A stretch of DNA of 64,000 bases from an uncultured Alphaproteobacteria bacterium (GCA_902826695.1 CADEFU010000001.1:124001-188000); one strand, 5' to 3'; shown: positions 53,372 through 61,900, counted from the stretch's first letter. Notes: generated from the letters alone by a model not told the origin. Made by a program: numbers and translations.

Positions 53372-54667
53372 TCAAGCCTCCTTCGTTGCGGGTTGCGCTG
53401 CGCTGCTGATCAAGCGGCGCCGCATTGCTTCGAGGAACAGGCTCATCAGGATCAGCAATATGCCGCCGACGGTGAAGAAGATCGACTGATCCATGAGGCC
53501 GCTAAACAGGTCGAAGTAGGCGTAGAGGAACCAGATACCAAAGGCCACGATCGACAGGTTCACGACGAATTGGTCGCCGAGGCGCACGCCGCGCTGGAGG
53601 CTCCAGATGATGATGACCAGCGTGAACACCAAATAGATGATGTCGTAGCGGTCTCCGTCGGTTCTGGCCAAGAAGACGTAGACCATCGTTGTTATGCAGG
53701 CGAAAAGCGTGCCGGCGATGTCGGCGGGGGTGAAGATCTTGCGGGCCAGGCCCATGGCGACCGCGCCCACAGAGGCGACGGTCGCAATCGCGGCGAACGC
53801 AAACCAGGTAGAGGATGCGCTTTGGCCGCCATTGTCGGGGGCTTGCAGAAAGCCGTAGGCGGCGAGGAACACGAAGAACGCGTAGTGGCCGACCGACAAG
53901 GCAAGGCCGTTGGGGTCGCGGTCCAGTATCTGCGTCACCGACCACAGGACAAGCGGCAGGAAGATGTAAACCGTCAACACCTCTGCGTCGCCCCAACCGA
54001 GCAGTCGCTGCAGGCCGCCGTAATTGATGACGAGCCAAAAGAGCAAGGCGAGCGCGGATAGGTGCACGCCAGGGCGCCAGTTCAGGTACCAAGCGAGGGC
54101 GGCGCAAAGGGCCCAGTAGATCAAAAATGGGGCGTGCAGCAGGTTGTCGAAGTATTGCGTCTCTTGCCACGTCCACAAGCCGCCGAGACCGAGCGCGAGC
54201 GCGAGTGCTGCTCGTGAGGGGACTAGTGCTGCGGTCACGAGGGCGCCCGCGCCCCACATGAGCGTGCCGTCGGGGTAGTGGGCGGCGAGGTTGTAGGTCT
54301 GTGCAATGAACCAGATGTTCACGCCGAATAGAATCGCGCCCAGAAGAACGAAGGCTTGACCGATCGCGCCGCGGCCGCTGTTCAAGAACCAGATTGCGAC
54401 GCCGTAGGCCGCCCACATACCGCCGAAGAGGACGATCAAGCGTTCAAGCTTGGCCATGGCCGCCCAATTTGCGGCGACGAAGGACATCGCTCCAGCGCCA
54501 ATCAGGATCACGCCGAAGATGGCCAGAATGACGTCGAGGGTGCGGACTTGGGAGCCGGCGCCGACGCTGGCCAGGATGGCTTCCCTGTTGTCGGCGTCAA
54601 CGAGACCCTTCGCGATCCAGGTGTCGAGGTCGCGTCTGAGCTGGCGCAGGTAGAAAGGCGGGCGCAT
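53372..54667 (-). CDS. DUF2157 multi-pass membrane protein
   Basis: A 431-residue protein. A soluble N-terminal DUF2157 segment (DLDTWIAKGLVDADNREAIL) precedes about twelve hydrophobic helices that fill residues 40-420. Repeated Trp/Gly-rich spans (LGGLWTWQETQYFD) are typical. Function is unknown. The first gene of a two-gene unit with the GDYXXLXY protein. AGAGG precedes the ATG at 54667. Confidence 0.85.
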   Translation of the reverse strand: MRPPFYLRQLRRDLDTWIAKGLVDADNREAILASVGAGSQVRTLDVILAIFGVILIGAGAMSFVAANWAAMAKLERLIVLFGGMWAAYGVAIWFLNSGRGAIGQAFVLLGAILFGVNIWFIAQTYNLAAHYPDGTLMWGAGALVTAALVPSRAALALALGLGGLWTWQETQYFDNLLHAPFLIYWALCAALAWYLNWRPGVHLSALALLFWLVINYGGLQRLLGWGDAEVLTVYIFLPLVLWSVTQILDRDPNGLALSVGHYAFFVFLAAYGFLQAPDNGGQSASSTWFAFAAIATVASVGAVAMGLARKIFTPADIAGTLFACITTMVYVFLARTDGDRYDIIYLVFTLVIIIWSLQRGVRLGDQFVVNLSIVAFGIWFLYAYFDLFSGLMDQSIFFTVGGILLILMSLFLEAMRRRLISSAAQPATKEA

Positions 54668-54704
54668 CGGTGTCCTCTTCTTGTCTCTTAAATTTCGAGG
54701 GCAA

Positions 54705-56024
54705 CTATGCCGGAATTGTGACGCGTCGCAAAACTGCGGCGAAGAAGCCGTCAGTTCCATGTTTCGCTGGGGAGAGGCGGAGCACAGCTTCGGGCAAGTC
54801 GCGGATGATCGTGCGCGCGTCGACGGGTTCGAAGTCTTTTCGAGCGTTCAAGAACGCGGCGACTCGATCGTCGTTTTCGCGCCGAAGCAGCGAGCAGGTT
54901 GCGTAGATCAAGTGGCCGCCCGGCTTTACGAAGTTTGCGGCGCGCGTGACGATCGTATCTTGAAGTTTGGTGAGCTCGTCCAGTTTTGCGGACTGCGTAG
55001 ACCACCTGGCGTCGGGGTTCCTTCGCCAGGAGCCAGTGCCGGAGCAGGGAGCGTCAACGAGGACGCGGTCGAAGCGGGCATAGTGGCGCTTCATCCACTT
55101 GTCGTCTGCAGCAGGCAAGAGCTTGCGTTCGGCGTTTTCTGCGGCGGCACGTTTGGCGCGGAGTTTTGCGCGAGCGAGGCGGACCTCGCTGATGTCGCAA
55201 GCGACGAGGTGGCCTTTGTTCTGCATGCAGGCGGCCAGCGCCAGTGTCTTGCCGCCGGTGCCGGAACAGAAGTCCATCACTTGCATGCCGGGTTTGGCGT
55301 CGCAGAGGAGCGCCGCGACTTGTGAGGCTTCGTCTTGGAATTCGACGAGGCCTTCTTTGAAGGCGTTGCTGGCCGAGACGTTGGTGCCCGGGTCGCAGCG
55401 CAAGCCCCAAGGGCTTAGTGAGGTTGCTCTTGCGACGATATCCTCAGCGCGCAAGATCTTGCGGGCTTCGGCAACGGTCGTCTTTAGGAGGTTTACGCGA
55501 AGGTCTACCGGCGCCGGTTCGAGGGCCGCTTGCATTTCGCGTTCAAAGTCGGGGCCGAACGCTTCGCGCAACGGTCCTTCGAACGACGGCGGGCACTCGA
55601 GGGCCGTCGCCTGCGGCATTTTCGGGTCGTTCAATTTTCGGCGCGCCAGTGATTGCGCGAGTACTTGGTCGTTGTCGCTCAGGCGTAGCCCCTTTGCTTC
55701 GCCGCCGGTCTCGAGCGCGGTGTAGGCGAGGAGCAAGTGGTGCGGGCTTATGCGGCAGCGTTCCGCCTTTAGGTGCCATTCTAGCCGCGCTCGGCGCCGG
55801 TTCAGTTCGGTCAGCGAGGTTACGACTTTGCGGCGGCTGGCCGCATCGAGGTCGCGGGTGGTCTTGAGCGCGCGGCTGAGGGCATTGTCGAGGGACGCAC
55901 CCTCTTCCTGCGCCAAAAGGGCTGACAACAGCGCCTGCGACACGGGAGCGGTAAGCGTGGGCTTGCTCGCCGTAGGGGATTTCTGAGGTTTTGCGGCTTT
56001 CTTGGCCGGGTGACGCGTTTGCAA
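54705..56024 (-). CDS. RsmB-type rRNA cytosine-5 methyltransferase
   Basis: A 439-residue RNA methyltransferase of the RsmB/NOP family. A basic N-terminal tail (about 1-25) leads into helical and NusB-like regions, then the SAM-binding domain: VMDFCSGTGGKTLALAA (motif I), DRVLVDAPCSGTGSWRRNPD (motif IV with Cys), and LIYATCSLLRRENDD (motif VI with the catalytic Cys). Homologues methylate C967 or nearby positions of 16S rRNA; the exact target is not decidable. Divergent from btaA. Confidence 0.93.
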   Translation of the reverse strand: MQTRHPAKKAAKPQKSPTASKPTLTAPVSQALLSALLAQEEGASLDNALSRALKTTRDLDAASRRKVVTSLTELNRRRARLEWHLKAERCRISPHHLLLAYTALETGGEAKGLRLSDNDQVLAQSLARRKLNDPKMPQATALECPPSFEGPLREAFGPDFEREMQAALEPAPVDLRVNLLKTTVAEARKILRAEDIVARATSLSPWGLRCDPGTNVSASNAFKEGLVEFQDEASQVAALLCDAKPGMQVMDFCSGTGGKTLALAACMQNKGHLVACDISEVRLARAKLRAKRAAAENAERKLLPAADDKWMKRHYARFDRVLVDAPCSGTGSWRRNPDARWSTQSAKLDELTKLQDTIVTRAANFVKPGGHLIYATCSLLRRENDDRVAAFLNARKDFEPVDARTIIRDLPEAVLRLSPAKHGTDGFFAAVLRRVTIPA

Positions 56025-56055
56025 GGTTAGTGGTCCCGCATTAAATAGCCGCTTC

Positions 56056-56100
56056 GCGCTCCCATGGCCTGCTTCGCGGGCCTTGAGGGAGCGCTTTTTT
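56056..56100 (+). terminator. Terminator-like hairpin in front of btaA
   Basis: Outer 8-bp stem GCGCTCCC/GGGAGCGC (56056-56063, 56087-56094), inner 7-bp stem GGCCTGC/GCGGGCC (56066-56072, 56076-56082, one G-U), then six T (56095-56100). The upstream gene runs the other way, so no plus-strand gene needs termination here; btaA starts 25 bases later. A leader attenuator is the likeliest reading, or the end of an unseen small RNA. Confidence 0.6.
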
Positions 56101-56125
56101 CAATCCGGACATACAGCGCGCGCCC

Positions 56126-57340
56126 ATGGGTAACAAACTTCTGAAAGAAGCCGCGGTCAATCACAGCGTGACCACAAAGCGCGGCGTCTTGGAGCGGCTG
56201 TTTACGCTCATGTTTCAAGGCTTTGTCTATAACCAAATTTGGGAGGATCCGGACGTCGATATGGCGGCGCTTCGGATTCAACCGACCAGCCGCATCATCA
56301 CGATAGCGTCGGGCGGCTGCAACGTCGTCAACTATCTGGCGGCGAATCCGGCAAAGGTGATCGCGGTCGATTTGAATCCGAATCATATTGCGCTCACCCG
56401 GCTGAAGCTGGCGGCCCTTTCTCATTTGCCGACCTATGAGGATTTCTTTCAGTTCTTCGGCTATGCGAACACGAAGGGGAACCGGGAGAATTACGACAAC
56501 TTCCTGGTAGAGCGGTTGGATCAGACCTCGCGGAACTATTGGGAGCAGTGGATTCCGCTGCGCGGACGCCGGATCAACATGTTTGCCCGCAACCTTTACC
56601 GCTACGGGTTGCTCGGGCGGTTCCTCGGCATTTTGCAAACCGTAGCGCGGCTGCATGGCAAGCAGCTGAAAGAGATGCTCACCGCGCGGACGCCGGAGGA
56701 GCAACGGGCGATCTTCAATAGGACGATCGCGCCGCTGTTCGACTCAAAGCTCGTGAAGGCGTTGTCGAAGATGCCGGTGTCGTTCTACGCGCTGGGCATT
56801 CCGCCGGCGCAGTACGACGAACTGAACAAGGCCTCCGGCGGCGACCCGGCAGGGCTCATCCGGCGGCGGATCGAGAAGCTCGCGTGCGATTTTCCGATCA
56901 CCGAGAACTACTTCGCGTGGCAGGCGTTCGGACGCCGCTACGATACGGAAGATCGCGGTGCGGTTCCGGCGTATTTGCAGGAGCAGACTTATAAGATTGT
57001 CCGCGAGCGTACGGACCGGGTTGAGACTCACCTTGCTTCGATGACCGACTACCTCGCTGGTCTGCAGCCCGCGAGCCTTGATCGTTACGTGCTGCTCGAT
57101 GCGCAAGATTGGATGAACGAGGAGCAGATCACAGCGCTCTGGCGGCAGATCACCCGGACCGCGGCGCCCGGTGCCCGCGTCATATTCCGCACGGCGGGGC
57201 CGGATTCGCCGCTCGAGCGCAAGCTGCCTGCCGATCTCATCGGCCGTTGGAACTACGAGGCGGAAGAAGCGCTGGCTTTCCACGACAAAGACCGCTCGTC
57301 GATTTATGGCGGGTTCCACATCTACAGCTTGAAGCCCTAA
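56126..57340 (+). CDS. btaA: BtaA, SAM:diacylglycerol 3-amino-3-carboxypropyltransferase
   Basis: A 404-residue DUF3419-family enzyme making the first step of betaine-lipid (DGTS) synthesis: transfer of the aminocarboxypropyl group from SAM to diacylglycerol. LFTLMFQGFVYNQIWEDPDVDM is the diagnostic N-terminal block, ITIASGGCNVVNYLA the SAM-binding loop, and the C-terminal half holds VLLDAQDWMNEEQ and RVIFRTAGPDSPLE. btaB follows after three bases. No clear Shine-Dalgarno is seen. In other bacteria these genes are induced by phosphate starvation; no Pho box is evident here. Confidence 0.92.
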   Translation: MGNKLLKEAAVNHSVTTKRGVLERLFTLMFQGFVYNQIWEDPDVDMAALRIQPTSRIITIASGGCNVVNYLAANPAKVIAVDLNPNHIALTRLKLAALSHLPTYEDFFQFFGYANTKGNRENYDNFLVERLDQTSRNYWEQWIPLRGRRINMFARNLYRYGLLGRFLGILQTVARLHGKQLKEMLTARTPEEQRAIFNRTIAPLFDSKLVKALSKMPVSFYALGIPPAQYDELNKASGGDPAGLIRRRIEKLACDFPITENYFAWQAFGRRYDTEDRGAVPAYLQEQTYKIVRERTDRVETHLASMTDYLAGLQPASLDRYVLLDAQDWMNEEQITALWRQITRTAAPGARVIFRTAGPDSPLERKLPADLIGRWNYEAEEALAFHDKDRSSIYGGFHIYSLKP

Positions 57341-57343
57341 GCG

Positions 57344-57991
57344 ATGACCTCAGACGCACGGGTTGCGATGGACAACATGTACCGCCATCAGCGGTACATC
57401 TACGACCTGACCCGCAAATACTATCTGTTCGGCCGCGATAAGCTGATCAAAGAGCTGCCTGTTGGGGCGACCGACCACATTTGCGAGGTTGGGTGCGGTA
57501 CGGCGCGCAATCTGGTGCTGCTTGCGCAAAAGAACCGCCAAGCTACGTTTTACGGGATCGATGCGTCGTCGGAGATGTTGAAGACGGCGGCGGAGTCGGC
57601 GGCGAGTGCGGGGCTTTCGAGCCGGATCAAACTTGCGACCGCGTTGTCCACGGACTTTACGCCGGCGCTGCTTGGGCATTCGCGGCCGTTCGACCGGCTG
57701 ATCTATTCTTATTCGCTCTCCATGATGGACGATTGGCGCGAAGCGCTTGAGCACGGCTTCAAGCAGATGAAGCCGGGCGGCACGATCCACGTCGTGGATT
57801 TCGGGAACCAGGAGGGGTTGCCTTCGTGGTTCAAGAAGATGCTGGGCAGTTGGCTCGACCAGTTCCATGTGCGCTTCCGGCCGGAAGTGCGGGAGTGGTT
57901 CGAGGCGCAGCAGCGCGCGGGCAGGGGGAAGATGACCTATCAGCCGGTTATGCGCGGGTATGCGTACCGGCTCGATTTTCAGACCGTGTAA
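57344..57991 (+). CDS. btaB: BtaB, SAM-dependent diacylglycerylhomoserine N-methyltransferase
   Basis: A 215-residue class I methyltransferase that adds three methyl groups to the BtaA product, giving the phosphorus-free betaine lipid DGTS. The N-terminal MDNMYRHQRYIYDLTRKYYL is the BtaB signature; HICEVGCGTARNLVLLA is motif I; FDRLIYSYSLSMMDDWREAL and GGTIHVVDFGNQ follow. Cotranscribed with btaA. Betaine lipid can replace phospholipid and so spare phosphate. Confidence 0.93.
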   Translation: MTSDARVAMDNMYRHQRYIYDLTRKYYLFGRDKLIKELPVGATDHICEVGCGTARNLVLLAQKNRQATFYGIDASSEMLKTAAESAASAGLSSRIKLATALSTDFTPALLGHSRPFDRLIYSYSLSMMDDWREALEHGFKQMKPGGTIHVVDFGNQEGLPSWFKKMLGSWLDQFHVRFRPEVREWFEAQQRAGRGKMTYQPVMRGYAYRLDFQTV

Positions 57992-58020
57992 CCGCCACTT
58001 TTCCGAAGACGAAAAATCGT

Positions 58021-58093
58021 ATCCGTTAGATGCGTTAGATCGGCGGATTTGCGCGACTTCATCCGTTAGATATCCGTTAGATATCCGTTAGAT
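58021..58093. repeat. 11-bp direct repeats ATCCGTTAGAT
   Basis: Four exact copies of ATCCGTTAGAT lie at 58021-58031, 58061-58071, 58072-58082 and 58083-58093. The last three abut head to tail with a strict 11-bp period. A partial copy (GCGTTAGAT) follows the first. They fall in the 346-bp gap between btaB and the GFA gene and are markedly AT-richer than the surroundings. No gene overlaps them. An array of regulator-binding sites on one helix face is plausible. Confidence 0.9.
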
Positions 58094-58128
58094 TGGTCGT
58101 ATCATCCGTATGGATGCGCGATGCTGTG

Positions 58129-58164
58129 CGCGTAAGCGTGCACGCAACGGTGCACGCTACGCGC
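58129..58164. repeat. Long inverted repeat (hairpin)
   Basis: AGCGTGCAC and GTGCACGCT (58135-58143, 58150-58158) form a perfect 9-bp inverted repeat with a six-base loop. With one bulged base the pairing extends outward through GCGCGTA and TACGCGC to about 15-16 pairs. No T-run follows. It lies 36 bp after the 11-bp repeat array and may be a terminator-like or regulatory element. Confidence 0.65.
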
Positions 58165-58337
58165 GACGCTCCGGCGCCGGACGTTCTCCCACAATATGCA
58201 ATTTTCAAGTCGCAGCCGCTCGCCGTTGCCGACGAGGGAAATAGGCGCGTTTCGCGCTTGCGCGGGGCGCCGCGAAGATTTAGAACAAATACAGAACAGT
58301 CGTGCGAAAAGCAAGCATTCCAAGTGAGGAGACTCCC

Positions 58338-58742
58338 ATGACCCTGACAGGCCGTTGCCACTGCGGCGCCATCGTATTCGAGGCTGAGGGCCCACCAATC
58401 TCACATGCGCTTTGTCACTGCGGCGATTGCCGGCGTTCAGCCGGCGCGCCGATGGTCGGCTGGGCGATGTATCCGGAAGCGGCCGTGAAGGTCGTGCGCG
58501 GGACGCCGAAGGTCTACGCGTCGTCGGAGCATGGGCGGCGCCACTTCTGCGGCGACTGCGGAACGGGGCTGCTCTATACCAACGCGCAGAACCTGCCCGG
58601 CATCATCGACACGCAGAGTGCGACATTCGACGATCCGAACGCCGTGCCGCCGCAAGTGCATATTCAGGTGGCGGAGCGACTCGCGTGGATGGAGCGCGCG
58701 CACGAGCTGCCGGCGTTCGAGCGGTATCCGGCGGGACCATGA
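58338..58742 (+). CDS. GFA family zinc protein
   Basis: A 134-residue protein of the glutathione-dependent formaldehyde-activating enzyme (Gfa/CENP-V) fold. Zinc ligands: GRCHCGAI at the N-terminus, LCHCGDCRRSAGAP, and HFCGDCGTGLLY. The founding enzyme promotes adduct formation between glutathione and formaldehyde; most family members have unknown substrates. GAGGAG precedes the ATG by about seven bases. The repeat-rich region lies just upstream. Confidence 0.9.
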   Translation: MTLTGRCHCGAIVFEAEGPPISHALCHCGDCRRSAGAPMVGWAMYPEAAVKVVRGTPKVYASSEHGRRHFCGDCGTGLLYTNAQNLPGIIDTQSATFDDPNAVPPQVHIQVAERLAWMERAHELPAFERYPAGP

Positions 58743-58849
58743 GGTTGAGGGTGAGATGCGGCTGCGCTTGGTGTGCGATCGTGCGCGCCTTACGATGTTC
58801 GTGATTCTCGAACGAGTTGACACGAACGAGGCTCGCGCGGCTCAGCGTC

Positions 58850-59581
58850 ATGAACGACTTCCCTCTAAGCCCTGAACTCCACCGTCACGCCGGATCGGCG
58901 CGAGTGGCCGGGGCACCGTTGATCGTCGGAGTTGCTGGCAGTGTCGCGGTAGGCAAGAGCACGTTTGCATCGGGGTTGGCCGGTGCGATCGCGGCTTGGC
59001 CGGAGGAGACGAGCGTCATGGCTTCCGCGACCGACGGGTTTCTCTTTCCCAATTCGGTGCTGGAGCAGCGCGGTCTTAGTCTGCGCAAGGGTTATCCGGA
59101 GACTTTCGATGTTGCGGCCATGCAGGCGGCGTTTGAGGGTGTGAAGGCGGGGCGGCGCATGGCACTGCCGCGGTATTCGCACGCTACGTACGATGTCGAC
59201 TACAGCGATCCGCTGATCGTTGAGCGGCCGCATGTGCTCATTCTTGACGGGTTGCACCTGGCGCAGGTCGAGCGCCCGGGCGAGGCGCGGCTGATCGACG
59301 TGCTCATCTATCTTGATGCGCCGGAAGACGTTCTCGAAGCATGGTTCACGGCGCGACTGCTTCCGTTGATGCGGACGGGGCGCGACGATCCGGCTTCATT
59401 CTACCATCGCTTTCGCGCATTGGACGATGCGCAGTGCGCTGCCTTCGCCAAGAGCGTTTGGGAAAACATCAACCTGCCCAATCTGCGCGAGCACATTGTG
59501 AAGGACCGTGAGGCTGCGGACTATGTCGTCACCAAGGCGCGCGATCATTCCATTGCGCATATCGAGCGGCGCGCGCGGTAG
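58850..59581 (+). CDS. CoaA-like P-loop kinase, short form
   Basis: A 243-residue kinase most similar to type I pantothenate kinase: IVGVAGSVAVGKSTFASGLA (P-loop), TDGFLFPNSVLEQRGL, KGYPETFDV, YSHATYDVDYSD, VLILDGLHLAQ, and ENINLPNLREHIVKDREAADYVVTKARDHSI. E. coli CoaA is about 316 residues with some 90 residues before the P-loop; here there are only about 30. It could be a true but shortened pantothenate kinase or a paralogue with another substrate. No strong ribosome site is seen. Confidence 0.8.
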   Translation: MNDFPLSPELHRHAGSARVAGAPLIVGVAGSVAVGKSTFASGLAGAIAAWPEETSVMASATDGFLFPNSVLEQRGLSLRKGYPETFDVAAMQAAFEGVKAGRRMALPRYSHATYDVDYSDPLIVERPHVLILDGLHLAQVERPGEARLIDVLIYLDAPEDVLEAWFTARLLPLMRTGRDDPASFYHRFRALDDAQCAAFAKSVWENINLPNLREHIVKDREAADYVVTKARDHSIAHIERRAR

Positions 59582-59720
59582 CCGAAATGAGGTGGCGCGA
59601 GGGCTTGCGGCCGGTGGTCTGCACCACGCAGCGTTTCTGGGCATGCGTGCGTTCGCGTTGCGGGTGAATCGACGTGCGAACCCGCTAGCGCTAGGCTGGA
59701 GATCTCTTGGAGGAAGCCAC

Positions 59721-60296
59721 ATGAAACTCGCTTCGATCATCGTCGTCCCGTTGGCGCTTTTGCTTGCGGCGTGCGAGCAGCAGAAGACGCCGCAACAACA
59801 ACAGCAATCGGCACCGCCAAAGGTGCAAAGCGGTACGGCGTACTCGTACGCCAATTTGCCTTCGATGCCGAAAGCTGCCGATGGCGCGGATGGGTCCGGT
59901 TGTCTTGCCGACACGGGGCCGCTGCCGGATGGGATTTGGTACGGCACTGTCGTCGCGTGGACGGCGACGAGCCTCGACCTCGATCCGGCGTGCTGGTTCA
60001 CCGGGGCGGAAGCGGCGAAGGAGGCAACGAAGCGCGGTGAAGAGTCGCCGCCGCCGAACGACTTCCTCGTCGCGAATGACAGTAAGGTGGTGCGCAAGAT
60101 TCCGGTCGCGCCGAATACGCCTGCGCTGCGCGTCACGCATGACAAGGACGGCGGTATCGAAAATCAGAAGACGACCTATGCCGATATGACTGCCAATTCG
60201 GGCACCTACATCCAGTGTCCTGGCGACGGCTGTTCGGTCTGGGTGGCCGTCAACGGCGGCGTCGTGACGGAAGTGAGTATGCAATACTTGCCGTAG
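59721..60296 (+). CDS. Lipoprotein of unknown function
   Basis: A 191-residue protein with a type II signal peptide: lipobox LLAAC, lipidated Cys at residue 18. A Gln/Pro-rich linker follows, then a domain with CLADTGPLPDGIWYGTVV and CPGDGCSVWVAVNGG near the end. GGAGGAAG precedes the ATG. Not recognised as a known family. Confidence 0.75.
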   Translation: MKLASIIVVPLALLLAACEQQKTPQQQQQSAPPKVQSGTAYSYANLPSMPKAADGADGSGCLADTGPLPDGIWYGTVVAWTATSLDLDPACWFTGAEAAKEATKRGEESPPPNDFLVANDSKVVRKIPVAPNTPALRVTHDKDGGIENQKTTYADMTANSGTYIQCPGDGCSVWVAVNGGVVTEVSMQYLP

Positions 60297-60464
60297 CGGC
60301 GTTCCGCCCCAGGCTTAAGAAGGCTTGTCTGCCGACCGGCAGCGTTCTTGACGGGTACTATTCGGTGCGAGCGCTCCGGCAGAGCGCCTGCGTTCACGGA
60401 ATATTCGTTACTCTCGACCGATGTTCGGCAGCTTCGTCGCGATTCAGTTTGTGTCCGCCATCCC

Positions 60465-61685
60465 ATGAAAATTCTGATCGTTCATAACTACTACCAGCAG
60501 CGCGGCGGCGAGGATGCCGTCGTGGAGGCGGAGAGCAAACTTCTTAGCGAGCGCGGGCATCAAGTCGAACTTTTCACCGCGCACAACGACGACATCAACA
60601 CGTGGTGGAAGAAGATTTGGGTGGGCTTGACGACGGTTTACAATCCGTTCGCACGGGCGCGGCTGTTTGCGAAGCTTCGGGCGTTCAAGCCGGACGTCGT
60701 GCATGTGCACAATTTCTTCCCGCAGCTTTCGCCCTCGATCTTTCATGCATGCCATGCGGCGGGTGTGCCGGTCGTGATGACGATGCACAATTTTCGGATT
60801 CTTTGCCCGACCGCGTTTCTGTTCCACGACGATAAGCTGCGCGAACAGAGTCTGAGACGGTCGGCATTTTGGACCGTCCGGCACCGGACATATCACGACT
60901 CGTGGATGCAGACGGCGATCATTGCGGCGATGGTCGACTTTCACAAGTGGTGGGGGACCTGGCAGCGAGACGTGGACCGATTTATCGCGCTCACCGAATT
61001 TGCGAAGGCGAAGTTTATCGAAGGCGGCATTCCGGCAGAGCGGATCGTGGTCAAGGGCAACGCACTTGGCGGCGAGATTGCAGCGCCGGGGCCGGGGCTG
61101 CGGCGCGGCGGGCTCTATGTCGGGCGGCTCAGCCCCGAGAAGGGGATCGGCAATCTGCTCGAGGCATGGAAGGGGTTCGACTACCCGCTTCGCATCGTGG
61201 GTGACGGGCCGATGCGCGCGGAATGCGAGGCGGCACAGCGCGAGAACGCGAACATCGTCTATCTGGGACGCAAGAGTTCGAACGAGGTCTACGAGGAGAT
61301 GCGGCGGGCGGCGTTTCTCGTCATGCCGTCGGTTTGGTACGAGATGTTTCCAATGACTTTGCTCGAAGCGTTCGCGAACGAGTTGCCGATCGTGGCAAGC
61401 CGGCTCGGCGCGCTTGAAAGTTTGTTGGATGAGGGCGTGACCGGACTCTATTTCAACCCGACCTGTCCGAAGGATCTGCGCGCGACCGTGGAGCGGGCCA
61501 TTGCCGATCCGGCGCGGCTTGAGGTCCTGGGCGCGCACGGGCGGGTGCTTTATGAGAATCTGTACTCGGCGGAAGTGAACTACCTCAAGCTCTTGCGGAC
61601 CTATACGGTCGTGATCGAATCCAATTCGCGCGGCGCTTTTGCGCCGCCGGACGACATGACCACGATCGGATTCGGCGCGGCTTAA
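60465..61685 (+). CDS. Glycosyltransferase family 4
   Basis: A 406-residue GT-B enzyme. The N-domain has MKILIVHNYYQQRGGEDAVV (acceptor-side Gly-rich loop) and VVHVHNFFPQLSP. The C-domain has GLYVGRLSPEKGIGNLLEAW and the EX7E-like nucleotide-sugar block WYEMFPMTLLEAFANELPIV. Such enzymes build capsule, LPS or exopolysaccharide; no other polysaccharide genes are seen nearby. Cytoplasmic or membrane-associated. No clear Shine-Dalgarno. Confidence 0.9.
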   Translation: MKILIVHNYYQQRGGEDAVVEAESKLLSERGHQVELFTAHNDDINTWWKKIWVGLTTVYNPFARARLFAKLRAFKPDVVHVHNFFPQLSPSIFHACHAAGVPVVMTMHNFRILCPTAFLFHDDKLREQSLRRSAFWTVRHRTYHDSWMQTAIIAAMVDFHKWWGTWQRDVDRFIALTEFAKAKFIEGGIPAERIVVKGNALGGEIAAPGPGLRRGGLYVGRLSPEKGIGNLLEAWKGFDYPLRIVGDGPMRAECEAAQRENANIVYLGRKSSNEVYEEMRRAAFLVMPSVWYEMFPMTLLEAFANELPIVASRLGALESLLDEGVTGLYFNPTCPKDLRATVERAIADPARLEVLGAHGRVLYENLYSAEVNYLKLLRTYTVVIESNSRGAFAPPDDMTTIGFGAA

Positions 61686-61737
61686 GGCGGTTAATCCCGT
61701 TCTTGCACCGCGCCATGCAGTCGGGTAGACGTTGCGG

Positions 61738-61766
61738 CCCGCGCGGCGCCTTTCGCGCGGGTCTTC
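61738..61766 (+). terminator. Probable terminator
   Basis: An 8-bp GC-only stem CCCGCGCG/CGCGCGGG (61738-61745, 61754-61761) with an eight-base loop and TCTTC after it. It follows the glycosyltransferase gene and precedes tRNA-Ser by 12 bases. The short T-run makes it weaker than the others. Confidence 0.5.
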
Positions 61767-61778
61767 ATGTGGTTTTGA

Positions 61779-61872
61779 GGAGCTGTGGCCGAGAGGCTGA
61801 AGGCGGCGGTTTGCTAAACCGTTATACAGTTGAAAAGCTGTATCGAGGGTTCGAATCCCTCCGGCTCCGCCA
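61779..61872 (+). tRNA. tRNA-Ser (anticodon GCT)
   Basis: A class II tRNA: acceptor GGAGCTG/CGGCTCC, anticodon stem CGGT/ACCG around TTGCTAA (anticodon GCT), a long variable arm (ATACAGTTGAAAAGCTGTAT), T-arm GAGGG/CCCTC around TTCGAAT, and encoded CCA at 61870-61872. Confidence 0.97.
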
Positions 61873-61900
61873 CCTTTCGCGCTTCCGACCGTCGCGCTCC

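Noticed and set aside
58021-58093. CRISPR array
   Set aside because: The repeats are only 11 bp and abut without spacers; no cas gene is near.
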